Translations under genes and position numbers: made by a program | Notes under the pieces: generated by a model | Told to the model about the DNA's origin: nothing | The model's database searches: none | Seen by the model: the letters and a program-made list of their open reading frames with translations, nothing else | Assembly (NCBI GenBank): GCA_050123275.1 | Contig: JASFHK010000004.1 | Location: forward strand, 1-64,000 | Source of the DNA: E44-bin88 sp050123275 | GTDB taxonomy: Bacteria; Chloroflexota; Dehalococcoidia; Dehalococcoidales; BS750m-G39 | Length of the DNA stretch: 64,000 nucleotides | Reading direction: 5' to 3' | Shown: positions 24,683-33,286 of the stretch, piece after piece | Layout: each line of letters begins with the position of its first letter | Numbering within the stretch: position 1 is the first letter of the stretch

Positions 24683-24711
24683 TTGACAGCCAGTGCCCGT
24701 TAAACTACAAT
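24683..24711 (+). promoter_or_regulatory. Consensus promoter of alaS, leaderless
   Basis: TTGACA (24683-24688), 17-bp spacer, TACAAT (24706-24711). The predicted start at about 24718-24720 coincides with the first ATG of alaS, so the mRNA has little or no leader. This is the best example of a pattern also seen for dnaX, the dehydratase-like gene and the LOG-like gene. Confidence 0.75.
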
Positions 24712-24719
24712 CGTAGGAA

Positions 24720-27284
24720 ATGATGACCAGCGACCAAGTCCGTCAAGCCTTTTTAGATTTTTTCAAGGAAAAAGAGCATAAAATCATCCCCAGCTCCTCT
24801 TTGATACCCAAAGGCGACCCCACTTTGCTTCTGACCACGGCGGGCATGGTACAGTTTAAGCCTTATTTTCTGGGCGAGGCCAGGCCGCCCGCGCCCCGCA
24901 TGGCTTCCTGCCAGAAGTGCTTCCGTACCACCGATATCGAGTCGGTGGGCGATTCCACCCACCTTACCTTTTTCGAGATGCTGGGCAACTTCAGCGTCGG
25001 CGATTACTTCAAGAAAGAAGCCATCGCCTGGGGGTGGGAGTTCGTCACCAAGTGGCTGAAGCTGCCCGAAGACAGGCTCTGGATAACTATCTACCTCGAC
25101 GACGACGAGTCCTTCGATTACTGGGTTAAGACGGGCGTCCCTGCCGAGAGGATACTACGCTTCGGTGAAAAAGATAATTTCTGGGGCCCGGCGGGCGACA
25201 GCGGCCCCTGCGGTCCCTGTAGCGAGATACACTACGACTTCGGCGAGGAAGTCGGCTGCGGTCGGCCTGACTGTAAGCCCAACTGTGACTGCGGGCGCTT
25301 TTCCGAAATATGGAACCTGGTCTTTACCCAGTACAACCAGGATAAAGAAGGCAAGCGCACGCCGCTGCCCCGGCCCAATATCGACACCGGCATGGGGCTG
25401 GAGAGGGTAACGGCGGCGGTAAACCACCAGCACACCGTCTATGAGACCGACTTTTTCGTGCCCCTGCTTGAGCGCATCGCCGAGCTTTCGGGAAAGAAAT
25501 ACGGCGACGATAAGCACCACGATCATGCCATCAGGGTGGTCGCCGAGCACGGGCGGGGCATCGCCTTTCTCATCTCCGACGGGGTTATCCCCGACAACGA
25601 GGGGCGGGGCTACGTCTTACGGCGGCTGCTGCGCCGCGCCTCGCTTTTCGGCAGGCGATTGGGGCTGGACAAGCCTTTCATCGACGAGATGACCGAAGTT
25701 ACCATAAGCCTTATGGGGCACATTTACCCGGAATTGAAACAGCGCCGGAACTTTATCCAGCAGGTAGTCGAGAGCGAGGAGACCCGCTTCGACGAGACGT
25801 TGAGCACGGGCCTGGAGTTGCTCGACGGCATCATGCGAAAAGCCGGCGGCAGGAAAGAGATAGCGGGGGCGGAAGCCTTCAAGCTCTATGACACCTACGG
25901 CTTCCCGGTGGAGCTGACCCGGGAAATCGCCGCCGACAAGGGTTATTCCGTTGACATAAAAGGCTTCGAAAAGGAAATGGATAAGCAGCGGGAGAAGGCA
26001 CGGGGAGCCCAGCTCTTGGACGAGGAGACCGCCGCCCATCCCAAGCTGGATATCGACGCCGAGGTCGAGTTTGTCGGCTACAGCACCCTGAACGGTAAAT
26101 CGCGCATCATCGGTCTTTCCGTTGACGATAAGCCGGTGAAGACGATAGAAAAAGGCAAGAAAGCGGTGGTCGTGCTGAACTCGACGCCTTTCTACGGGGA
26201 GATGGGGGGGCAGGTCGGCGACACGGGCGAGATACGAAGCGCTTCCGGCAAGTTTGCCGTCACCCACACCATGCACGTGCCGCCCAACGCTATCGCCCAC
26301 CAGGGTAAGGTCGTCGAGGGTAGCCTTAGCGCCGGCGACGAGGTGGAGGCAGTCGTGGACGTAGAGCGGCGACTGGACATCGCCCGCAACCACACCGCCA
26401 CCCACCTTTTGCAGCTGGCTTTGCGCCAGGTTGTGGGCGAGCACGTTCACCAACGCGGCTCGCTGGTGGCGCCCGACCATCTGCGCTTCGACTTCTCTCA
26501 CCTGAAAGCCCTCACGGAAAAGCAGATAGCCGAGGTCAGCGCCATCGTCAACGACAAAATCCGCCAGAACCTGCCCGTCTATGACGAGGAGCTGGCCTAT
26601 AGAGAAGCCATCGCGGCGGGGGCCATCGCCCTCTTCGACGAGAAATACGGCGACGTGGTGCGGGTGCTCAAAATCGGCAAGCCGATGGTGAGCGCTGAGC
26701 TTTGCGGTGGCACCCACGTCAACGCCACCGGCGAAATCGGCTATTTCCACATTAGAAGCGAGAGCAGCATCGGCTCCGGTTTAAGACGTATTGAGGCGGT
26801 GACGGGGAGGGGGGCGGAAGAGTATATCGACAGGCGCTTGGCCGAACTGCATAAAGCCGCCCAGGACCTCGAGGCCGAGCTGGAAGGCGAGCGCAAGAAG
26901 GCGCTGGCCGTTGAAAGAGATCTGGCCCGCAAGAGCGCCGAATCGCTGGTCGCCCAGGCCGAAACGGTCAAGGGCGTCACCGTGCTGGCGGCCAAAGTGC
27001 CCGCGGCAAAAATGGAGATTCTGCGCGAGATGAGCGACATTATCCGCGACAAGCTGAAGAGCGCCATCGTCGTGCTGGGCACCGTTTATGGCGATAAGCC
27101 CGCTTTCCTGGCGGCGGTAACGCCCGACCTGGTTGACAAGGGCTACGACGCGGGTAAGATAATAAAACAGGTGGCCGGGGTGGCGGGGGGCAGCGGCGGG
27201 GGCAAGCCCAGCTTGGCCCAGGCGGGCGGTAAGGACAGTAAAAAGCTGGACGAAGCCCTCAGAACAGTTAAGAGCCTGGTATAA
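24720..27284 (+). CDS. alaS: Alanyl-tRNA synthetase
   Basis: An 854-residue class II synthetase. The catalytic core includes FFEMLGNFSVGDYFK and the motif 3 region GMGLERV. The editing domain carries the zinc-binding HTATHLL (about 559-565) and CGGTHV. A C-terminal Gly-rich C-Ala domain (VAGGSGGGKPSLAQAGG) ends the protein. Slightly shorter than the usual 870-880 residues. Two adjacent ATG codons (24720, 24723) are possible starts. An internal Cys-rich insert, CGRPDCKPNCDCGR, sits in the catalytic domain as in many relatives. The stop overlaps the ruvX start (TAATG). Confidence 0.97.
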   Translation: MMTSDQVRQAFLDFFKEKEHKIIPSSSLIPKGDPTLLLTTAGMVQFKPYFLGEARPPAPRMASCQKCFRTTDIESVGDSTHLTFFEMLGNFSVGDYFKKEAIAWGWEFVTKWLKLPEDRLWITIYLDDDESFDYWVKTGVPAERILRFGEKDNFWGPAGDSGPCGPCSEIHYDFGEEVGCGRPDCKPNCDCGRFSEIWNLVFTQYNQDKEGKRTPLPRPNIDTGMGLERVTAAVNHQHTVYETDFFVPLLERIAELSGKKYGDDKHHDHAIRVVAEHGRGIAFLISDGVIPDNEGRGYVLRRLLRRASLFGRRLGLDKPFIDEMTEVTISLMGHIYPELKQRRNFIQQVVESEETRFDETLSTGLELLDGIMRKAGGRKEIAGAEAFKLYDTYGFPVELTREIAADKGYSVDIKGFEKEMDKQREKARGAQLLDEETAAHPKLDIDAEVEFVGYSTLNGKSRIIGLSVDDKPVKTIEKGKKAVVVLNSTPFYGEMGGQVGDTGEIRSASGKFAVTHTMHVPPNAIAHQGKVVEGSLSAGDEVEAVVDVERRLDIARNHTATHLLQLALRQVVGEHVHQRGSLVAPDHLRFDFSHLKALTEKQIAEVSAIVNDKIRQNLPVYDEELAYREAIAAGAIALFDEKYGDVVRVLKIGKPMVSAELCGGTHVNATGEIGYFHIRSESSIGSGLRRIEAVTGRGAEEYIDRRLAELHKAAQDLEAELEGERKKALAVERDLARKSAESLVAQAETVKGVTVLAAKVPAAKMEILREMSDIIRDKLKSAIVVLGTVYGDKPAFLAAVTPDLVDKGYDAGKIIKQVAGVAGGSGGGKPSLAQAGGKDSKKLDEALRTVKSLV

Positions 27285-27694
27285 TGCGCAGTCTGGGACT
27301 CGATGTTGGAGAGGCGAGGATTGGGGTGGCTCTCAGCGACCCCGATGGCGTGCTGGCGAGTCCCTTTTCCGTTGTCGAGCGTAAGGAAGACAGCCTGGCG
27401 ATAAAGGCCATCGTCGATATTATCGGCCAGAAAGAGGTCGGACGCGTCGTCGTCGGCCTGCCCCGCTCGCTGGACGGGCGGCTGGGCTGGCAGGTGAGCC
27501 GGGTCAAGGAGTTCGTCCAGCGCCTCTGCCGCTTTACCAGGGCCCCTATAGTCTATCGGGACGAGCGCCTGACCACGGTCATGGCGCAACGCTTGAGGCG
27601 GACGTCGGGGGGGAAACGGAAGCGGGGCAAGGTCAGCGACGACGCCCAGGCCGCCGCACTTATACTGCAGAACTATCTTGATGAAGGGCAATAG
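27284..27694 (+). CDS. ruvX: Holliday junction resolvase-like RuvX (YqgF)
   Basis: A 136-residue YqgF/RuvX with an RNase H fold. The first strand has LGLDVGEARIGVALSD with the catalytic Asp. VVVGLPRSLDGR, a YRDERLTT Glu and the late Asp in SDDAQAAALIL complete the active site. In bacteria it acts in pre-16S rRNA end processing. It is coupled to alaS, a common arrangement. Confidence 0.95.
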   Translation: MRSLGLDVGEARIGVALSDPDGVLASPFSVVERKEDSLAIKAIVDIIGQKEVGRVVVGLPRSLDGRLGWQVSRVKEFVQRLCRFTRAPIVYRDERLTTVMAQRLRRTSGGKRKRGKVSDDAQAAALILQNYLDEGQ

Positions 27695-27723
27695 CCCCTT
27701 TACCGGAACTGGATTACGGCTTT

Positions 27724-29502
27724 ATGGATAGCGAGACTCCACATCATAGACCCAGAGCGCTCAATTTATTAGACAAGGTACGCACCAACGAGGTGGTTAT
27801 GGGGCTGACCTTGTCCATCCTCGTCGGCGCCGTGGCCGGGCTGGGGGCGGTAGGCTTCCGCTGGCTGGTCGCCGAGGTGCAAACCCTCTTCTTCTCCAAC
27901 GGCGCCGAATACCTGGGCTTCATGGGGCCTTACTACATCATCATTATACCCGCTGCCGGCGGGCTTATCGTGGGGCTGCTCACCCGCTACCTTGCCCGCG
28001 AGGCCAAGGGTCACGGCGTTCCCGAGGTGATGGAGGCGGTGGTGCTGCGGGGAGGGCGCATCCGCCCCCGGGTGAGCCTGGTCAAGGCGCTGGCTTCCTC
28101 GGTCTGTATCGGCAGCGGCGGCTCGGTGGGCAGGGAGGGTCCCATCGTCCAGATAGGCTCTTCCTTCGGCTCGACCATCGGCCAGTGGCTGGGGCTTTCC
28201 GACGACTGGGTGAGGACCTTGCTCGCCTGCGGCGCCGCGGGCGGTATCTCGGCCACCTTCAACACTCCCATCGGCGGTGTCTTCTTCGCCATGGAGGTTA
28301 TCCTGGGGGGGCGCTTCCTCACCCGCAAGTTCGGCTACGTGGTCATCAGCTCGGTGGTCGCCGAGTTCGTGGCTTATATCTTCCTGGGCAGCCAGCCTTC
28401 CTTCGATATCATCCCTTACGAGATGGTCAGCTACTGGGAGGCTATTTCCTACGCCATTCTGGGCATCGCCGCCGCCCTGGCGGCTACGCTCTTTATCCGC
28501 GTGCTCTATAAGATGGAGGATATTTTCGACGCCTGGCACTTCCCCGAGTTCCTCAAGCCGGCCCTCGGGGGACTGGGCATCGGGATTATCGGGCTTTACT
28601 CCTACGACCTCTTCGGCGTCGGCTACGGCGACGTTTTCTGGATGAGCACGAAGGGTGTCGACCAGGCGTTGCTCGGCGAAATCGCCCTTTCCTCGCTGGC
28701 GATACTTATGGTGCTCAAGATTCTGGCTACCTCGCTGACGCTGGGCAGCGGCGGCAGCGGCGGTATCTTCGCCCCGTCGCTTTTTATCGGAGCCATGCTG
28801 GGCGGCGCTCTGGGCACGGTGGCGGCTATGCTTTTCCCCGGCTATATCGCTCCTTCGGGGGCTTACGCCCTGGTGGGCATGGCGGCGGTTTTCGCCGGCT
28901 CCACCCGCGCCTCTTTCACGGCTATCATTATGCTCTTCGAGATGACGCGTAACTACTCTATCATCCTGCCTTTGATGATTGCCGTCGTTATCAGCACCGT
29001 CATCTCCCGCGCCCTTAACCGCGAGACCATCTACACGCGCAAGCTGGTGCGGCGGGGGGTTGACCTGCGCCGGATGAATAAGGCCAGCCCATTGAAGGAG
29101 ATTACCGTCGAGCAGGCGATGACCTGGGACTTCCCCACCGTGCCGCCGACGATGCTGGTGCGCGACCTGGTGGCCAAGTTGCACCGCACCGGCCACCACG
29201 GTTTCCCCGTGGTCAACGAGAAGGACGAGCTGGTGGGGGTGGTGACCATCACCGATGTCGAAGCGGCGATGACCAAGGGCGAAACGTCGGAGCTGACGGT
29301 CAAGGATATCGCCTCCAAGTCGTTGATGGTGGCTTATAAAGACGAGTATATCCACGACGTTTTCGTTAAGCTGGGCAGCCTCGACGTGGGGCGGATTCCG
29401 GTGGTTGACCGCAAGAACCCCAAGCGTTTGTTGGGCGTGCTGCGCCGCCACGACGTGCTTTCCGCTTATTCCAAGAGCCTGACGAGCAAGCCTAGTAAAT
29501 AA
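27724..29502 (+). CDS. ClC-type chloride channel/transporter with CBS pair
   Basis: A 592-residue membrane protein with about ten transmembrane segments (25-430) and two CBS domains (about 455-585). Selectivity motifs GHGVPE, GSGGSVGREGP (130-140, gating Glu138) and GSGGSGGIFAPS are intact. The position of the internal proton Glu of antiporters is Val192 (in VFFAMEVIL), as in animal chloride channels, so it may work as a channel or an uncoupled transporter. The CBS pair probably senses nucleotides or ionic strength. The gene stands 29 bp after ruvX. Confidence 0.9.
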   Translation: MDSETPHHRPRALNLLDKVRTNEVVMGLTLSILVGAVAGLGAVGFRWLVAEVQTLFFSNGAEYLGFMGPYYIIIIPAAGGLIVGLLTRYLAREAKGHGVPEVMEAVVLRGGRIRPRVSLVKALASSVCIGSGGSVGREGPIVQIGSSFGSTIGQWLGLSDDWVRTLLACGAAGGISATFNTPIGGVFFAMEVILGGRFLTRKFGYVVISSVVAEFVAYIFLGSQPSFDIIPYEMVSYWEAISYAILGIAAALAATLFIRVLYKMEDIFDAWHFPEFLKPALGGLGIGIIGLYSYDLFGVGYGDVFWMSTKGVDQALLGEIALSSLAILMVLKILATSLTLGSGGSGGIFAPSLFIGAMLGGALGTVAAMLFPGYIAPSGAYALVGMAAVFAGSTRASFTAIIMLFEMTRNYSIILPLMIAVVISTVISRALNRETIYTRKLVRRGVDLRRMNKASPLKEITVEQAMTWDFPTVPPTMLVRDLVAKLHRTGHHGFPVVNEKDELVGVVTITDVEAAMTKGETSELTVKDIASKSLMVAYKDEYIHDVFVKLGSLDVGRIPVVDRKNPKRLLGVLRRHDVLSAYSKSLTSKPSK

Positions 29503-29533
29503 GTGCTATCATTTTGGGAAGAGCGAGTTAAAA

Positions 29534-30658
29534 ATGGATTTTAGCCTGAACGAAGAGCAGAAGATGTTGCAAAGGGCGGCCCGGGACTTCGCCGCGGGCT
29601 CGATAAAGCCGCGCGCCGCTGAAATAGACGCCAGCGGCCGTTTTCCCTTCGAGCTGGCCAAGGAAATCGGGGAGAGGGGCTACCAGGGCTTGCCCTATCC
29701 CGCCGACTGCGGGGGCAGTGGGGCTGGCTATTTGAGCTACGCCCTGGCGCTGGAGCAACTCTGCCAGGCCTCGATGACGGTGGGCGCCGTTATGGCCATC
29801 GACACCGTGCCTGAGGAAGCCATCTTCCGCTTCGGCAGTGAAGAGCAGAAAAAGAGGCTGTTATCGCCGCTGGCGCGGGGGGAAAAGCTGGGGGGCATCG
29901 CCTTCACCGAGGCCGAGACCGGCTCCGACCCTCGTCTGATTACCACCACCGCTAAAAAAAGCGGCGATGGCTATATCATCAACGGGCAGAAGCAGTTCGT
30001 CGCCCTGGCGCCGGCGATCAAATCGCTGCTGGTCTTCGCCAAAGGGGAGGACAAGGGGCTGAACGCCTTTGTTATCGACACCGCCTCGGAGGGCTATAGC
30101 CTGCGCGAGCCCTGCCAGACGATGGGGCTGAAAGGCCTGGGCACCTCGGTGGTCTATCTCGACGACGTGCGCGTGCCTGGGGAGAATTTGCTCGGTAAAG
30201 AAGGGCAGGGCTTCGAGATACTGCGCGAGGCGATAAGCCTGGGGCGACTGGGGGCGGCGGTCGAGGGCGTGGCCGTGGCCCAGGCGGCGCTGGACATATC
30301 GCTGGACTACGCCAAACAGCGCAAGGCGATGGGCAAGCCTATCGCCAGGCTGCCCAGCACGCAGTGGCACCTGGCCGAGATGGCCAGCCGCATCGAGGCG
30401 GCTCGGCTGCTGGTCTATCGCACCGCTTTCAGTCGAGATAAGGGGCGGGACATCAAATACGAGTCTTCTCTGGCCAAGCTTTTCACTTCCCGGATTGCCG
30501 TCGAGGTCACCGGCATGGCCATGCAAATCGGCGGCTCCTACGGCACCATGACCACCATGCCCTTGGAGAGGCTCTACCGCGACGCCAAAATGCTCGAGAT
30601 ATACGTCGGTATCTCGGAGATACAGCGCAACGTTATCGCCAGCTACCTGATAGATTGA
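29534..30658 (+). CDS. Acyl-CoA dehydrogenase-family protein with altered catalytic site
   Basis: A 374-residue flavoprotein of the acyl-CoA dehydrogenase fold: N-terminal helices, a central beta domain (AFTEAETGSDP, GYIINGQKQF) and a C-terminal helical bundle with QIGGSYGT. Two positions normally hold the catalytic Glu. The one in IYEGT is Val358 here (IYVGIS), and the alternative helix position (isovaleryl-CoA type) is Gly237 (SLGRLG). RKAMGKPI replaces the usual RxxFGxPI. It may use another base, or it may have a different chemistry. It overlaps tgt (TGATG). No electron-transfer flavoprotein genes are near. Confidence 0.82.
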   Translation: MDFSLNEEQKMLQRAARDFAAGSIKPRAAEIDASGRFPFELAKEIGERGYQGLPYPADCGGSGAGYLSYALALEQLCQASMTVGAVMAIDTVPEEAIFRFGSEEQKKRLLSPLARGEKLGGIAFTEAETGSDPRLITTTAKKSGDGYIINGQKQFVALAPAIKSLLVFAKGEDKGLNAFVIDTASEGYSLREPCQTMGLKGLGTSVVYLDDVRVPGENLLGKEGQGFEILREAISLGRLGAAVEGVAVAQAALDISLDYAKQRKAMGKPIARLPSTQWHLAEMASRIEAARLLVYRTAFSRDKGRDIKYESSLAKLFTSRIAVEVTGMAMQIGGSYGTMTTMPLERLYRDAKMLEIYVGISEIQRNVIASYLID

Positions 30659-31827
30659 TGCACGAGTTTATTTTACATAAGACATGCTCTCAAACTAATG
30701 CCCGTACCGGCGAGCTGAACACGCCCCACGGCAGGGTGCCCACGCCGGTGTTTCTGCCCGTGGGCAGCCAGGGCGCCGTCAAGACGCTGACCCCGGACGA
30801 GGTCGGCGACATCGGCTTCAAAATGCTGCTGGCTAACACCTATCACCTTTATTTGAGGCCGGGTATCGATATTATCGAGAGGGCAGGCGGTTTACATAAC
30901 TTTACGGGCTGGGAGGGTGCCATCCTCACCGACAGCGGCGGCTACCAGGTTTTCAGCCTGTCGCCGTTGCGCAAGGTGAGCGACGACGGCGTTACCTTCC
31001 GCTCCCACATCGACGGCAGCCGGCACCACCTCACCCCGGAGCTGGCGGTGCAGTATCAGGAGAGCCTGGGCGCCGACATTATCATGGTGCTTGACGAGTG
31101 CCCGCCGCACGACGACAGCCCCCCCAAGATACAAAAAGCCATGGAGAGGACTCATAAGTGGGCGGAACGCTGCCTGAATGCCCAGAAACGTAAAGACCAG
31201 GCGCTCTACGCTATCGTCCAGGGGGGAATGTCCGCCGAATTGAGGCAGCAGTCGGCCAGGTTCCTAGCCTCGCTGGACTTTCCCGGCTACGCCATCGGCG
31301 GCTTGAGCCTGGGCGAGCCCAAGGAGACGACCTTCGCCATGATTTCGGAAACGGTAGACTGTCTGCCTGTCGAAAAGCCGCGTTACTTGATGGGGGTGGG
31401 CTCGCCGGAGGACATAATCGAGGGGGTGGCGCGGGGGGTGGATATCTTCGACAGCGCCCTGCCCACGCGCGTCGCCCGCAACGGCGCTCTTTTCAGCTGG
31501 GAGGGGAGAAAAAATATCGGCAACGCCGTTTACAAAGACATGGAGCAGCCGCTCGTCGCCGGCTGCGACTGCTACACCTGCCGCAACTTCTCCGCCGCCT
31601 ATCTCCACCACCTCTTTAACTGCGGCGAGCTTCTGGCTTACCGCCTGGCCACCATCCATAACCTGCACTTTATCGCCGAACTGGTGGATAAAATAAAAGG
31701 CGCCATCAACGACGGCACCTTCCCTGCTTTCAAAGACGAGTTCCTGGCCAGCTATAAGCCCGCCGACGAGCGGACAAGACTGGCCCAGAAGCAGAAGTGG
31801 CTTAAACGACGCAACCGGAGCCGGTAG
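30658..31827 (+). CDS. tgt: Queuine tRNA-ribosyltransferase
   Basis: A 389-residue Tgt, which exchanges guanine-34 for the queuosine precursor in tRNA-Asp, Asn, His and Tyr. Asp92 (TDSGGYQ) and the nucleophile Asp265 in VDIFDSALPTR are present. The zinc site is CDCYTC (Cys303, Cys305, Cys308) with a later His. Length is normal. The ATG at 30658 overlaps the stop of the acyl-CoA dehydrogenase-like gene; a TTG one codon upstream is less likely. Other queuosine genes are not in this window. Confidence 0.96.
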   Translation: MHEFILHKTCSQTNARTGELNTPHGRVPTPVFLPVGSQGAVKTLTPDEVGDIGFKMLLANTYHLYLRPGIDIIERAGGLHNFTGWEGAILTDSGGYQVFSLSPLRKVSDDGVTFRSHIDGSRHHLTPELAVQYQESLGADIIMVLDECPPHDDSPPKIQKAMERTHKWAERCLNAQKRKDQALYAIVQGGMSAELRQQSARFLASLDFPGYAIGGLSLGEPKETTFAMISETVDCLPVEKPRYLMGVGSPEDIIEGVARGVDIFDSALPTRVARNGALFSWEGRKNIGNAVYKDMEQPLVAGCDCYTCRNFSAAYLHHLFNCGELLAYRLATIHNLHFIAELVDKIKGAINDGTFPAFKDEFLASYKPADERTRLAQKQKWLKRRNRSR

Positions 31828-31833
31828 TTCTGT

Positions 31834-32067
31834 CTAAGCTCCTTCACCCACCGGGTCGACCCTGACCCCTTTGGAAATAGCCCAGGCGACACCGGCCTCA
31901 ATATCCTTGTCGGTGCCCTCGAGCTCAATCTCGATCCAGCCCTTGCTCTCGGTAGCGTCGGCGCGGTGGATATTGGTGGTAAGGTTGAACTGCTGGCCGA
32001 GTGTGTAAACAATCGGCTCGGAGCTTATTTCCGGGTGATAGGTGAGCATTACCCGCCGTTTAGCCAT
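31834..32067 (-). CDS. Stand-alone NIL domain protein
   Basis: A 77-residue NIL domain protein. It resembles the N-terminal part of the NIL-ferredoxin at 34051 and opens KRRVMLTYHPE. Relatives bind small sulfur compounds such as methionine. Start ATG at 32067 has AAAGGGGG upstream. It lies 46 bp after the lipoprotein gene and is the last gene of the sulfur operon. It ends 6 bp from the convergent tgt stop. Confidence 0.85.
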   Translation of the reverse strand: MAKRRVMLTYHPEISSEPIVYTLGQQFNLTTNIHRADATESKGWIEIELEGTDKDIEAGVAWAISKGVRVDPVGEGA

Positions 32068-32113
32068 TTTTACCCCCTTTGCTCGGTTTTTAGCTACGCT
32101 TTATCTTCCTTGC

Positions 32114-32764
32114 CTAGCCGCAGGCGTTGCTGCAGCTGCAAACGATGACATTGAGTCCGTCGGTGGCTTCGCCGCCGCGGCCGTCGCTGACAATAACGAT
32201 GACGGCGTAGGTGCCGTACTCACCGGGCGCCGTCCAGGTGACCTCGGCGCCGCTGCCGCTGATGCTGCCCCGGTCCGTAGTCCAGGTGTAAATCAGCTCG
32301 TCGTTGTCGGGGTCGCTGGCGACGACGGTGATGATGCCGTTTTTAGCCGGTTTTACCCGCGGGCAGTTCGTGGTGATAGATTCGATGACCGGCGGGTTGT
32401 TGGGAGCGAGCACGCTTACGGTCACCGAGTCGTTGACGATGTCGTCGCCGTCGCTGACCTGGACGCTGATGGTGTATGTCCCCAGCGTGGTGGGGGCCGT
32501 CCAGGTGACATGGTATCCCGAGCCGGAGAGAGTGCCTCCGTCCGCCGACCAGGTGTAAATCAGCTCGTCCTCATCGGGGTCGACGGCGGTGCACCTGATG
32601 TCGGCGGTGGCTCCCGGATTCATCTCGCCCTCGGCGTCAATTTCCAGGTTGGATATAGACGGCAGTTCGTTGACCGTGCAACCGCCGCCGATGAGCAGGG
32701 CGGATATGGTCAGCAGGATTATAGCAGCCAGCCAGTAAGACCGGCGCGAAAGTGACTTTATCAT
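32114..32764 (-). CDS. Lipoprotein with two PKD/Ig-like repeats
   Basis: A 216-residue exported lipoprotein. A signal sequence of about 28 residues ends in the lipobox-like LIGGGC with Cys29. Two closely similar beta-sandwich repeats follow (about 45-115 and 125-205), each with DP(D/E)xDELIYTW, a Gly-Ser turn and VTWTAP. A short cysteine-rich tail (CSCSNACG) ends the protein. The role is probably binding outside the membrane. It starts directly after the MauE-like gene stop and belongs to the same operon. Repeat similarity suggests internal duplication. Confidence 0.82.
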   Translation of the reverse strand: MIKSLSRRSYWLAAIILLTISALLIGGGCTVNELPSISNLEIDAEGEMNPGATADIRCTAVDPDEDELIYTWSADGGTLSGSGYHVTWTAPTTLGTYTISVQVSDGDDIVNDSVTVSVLAPNNPPVIESITTNCPRVKPAKNGIITVVASDPDNDELIYTWTTDRGSISGSGAEVTWTAPGEYGTYAVIVIVSDGRGGEATDGLNVIVCSCSNACG

Positions 32765-33286
32765 TTAGTCTCTACTCCTTTCCGTTTTCTTAAACCACGA
32801 TTGAAAGCGCAGGAATGGGGCGGGGAAATAGAAAATTATGAGCACGGCGAAGAAGAGGAGCACGATGTCCATGCCCAGAGCCTGTATCGGAGTCGTGTTG
32901 CCGAAGACACTTTCAAAAATCCCCCAGCAGCCGCAACTGCCGAAGCTCTCGCCGTGGGCTATCGCCCAGATGTTGCTGGTCATGAAACCGGCAAGGAGCG
33001 GTATGGTGACGATGGCGGCGATGCGGGGGTAGATGCTCAGGACAAGGGCCAGGCCCAGCACCACTTCGAGCCAGGGGAGAATATTATTGATGAAAAAGGC
33101 GACGGTGGGCCAGATGGGCCCGAAAATGACGTCGAAAAACTCGGTCTGGCCGGGGAAGGTGCCCAGATCGGATAGGCCCGGCAGCTTGCCGATGCCTGCC
33201 ACCAGCATCATCAGCCCCAGCAACACGCAGGGAACGACGATGATGACTATCCATTTCCATCTGGGTGCCAGGTCAGGTTTTTTCAT
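32765..33286 (-). CDS. MauE/DoxX-like membrane protein
   Basis: A 173-residue membrane protein with four predicted hydrophobic segments (about 12-32, 58-72, 80-104, 135-155) and the motif GSCGCWG (about 114-120) between the last two. This pattern is seen in the MauE/DoxX group, in which Cys pairs take part in redox work at the membrane. The substrate is unknown. Its ATG overlaps the UPF0280 stop (ATGA), so it is coupled to the homocysteine genes. A basic C-terminal tail (KKTERSR) suggests a cytoplasmic end. Confidence 0.75.
   Translation of the reverse strand: MKKPDLAPRWKWIVIIVVPCVLLGLMMLVAGIGKLPGLSDLGTFPGQTEFFDVIFGPIWPTVAFFINNILPWLEVVLGLALVLSIYPRIAAIVTIPLLAGFMTSNIWAIAHGESFGSCGCWGIFESVFGNTTPIQALGMDIVLLFFAVLIIFYFPAPFLRFQSWFKKTERSRD

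Noticed and set aside
27769..29451. Long open frame on the minus strand opposite the ClC gene (560 codons)
   Set aside because: It is rich in His, Gln, Arg and Gly, has no family marks, and mirrors a clear ClC coding frame: a high-GC shadow.
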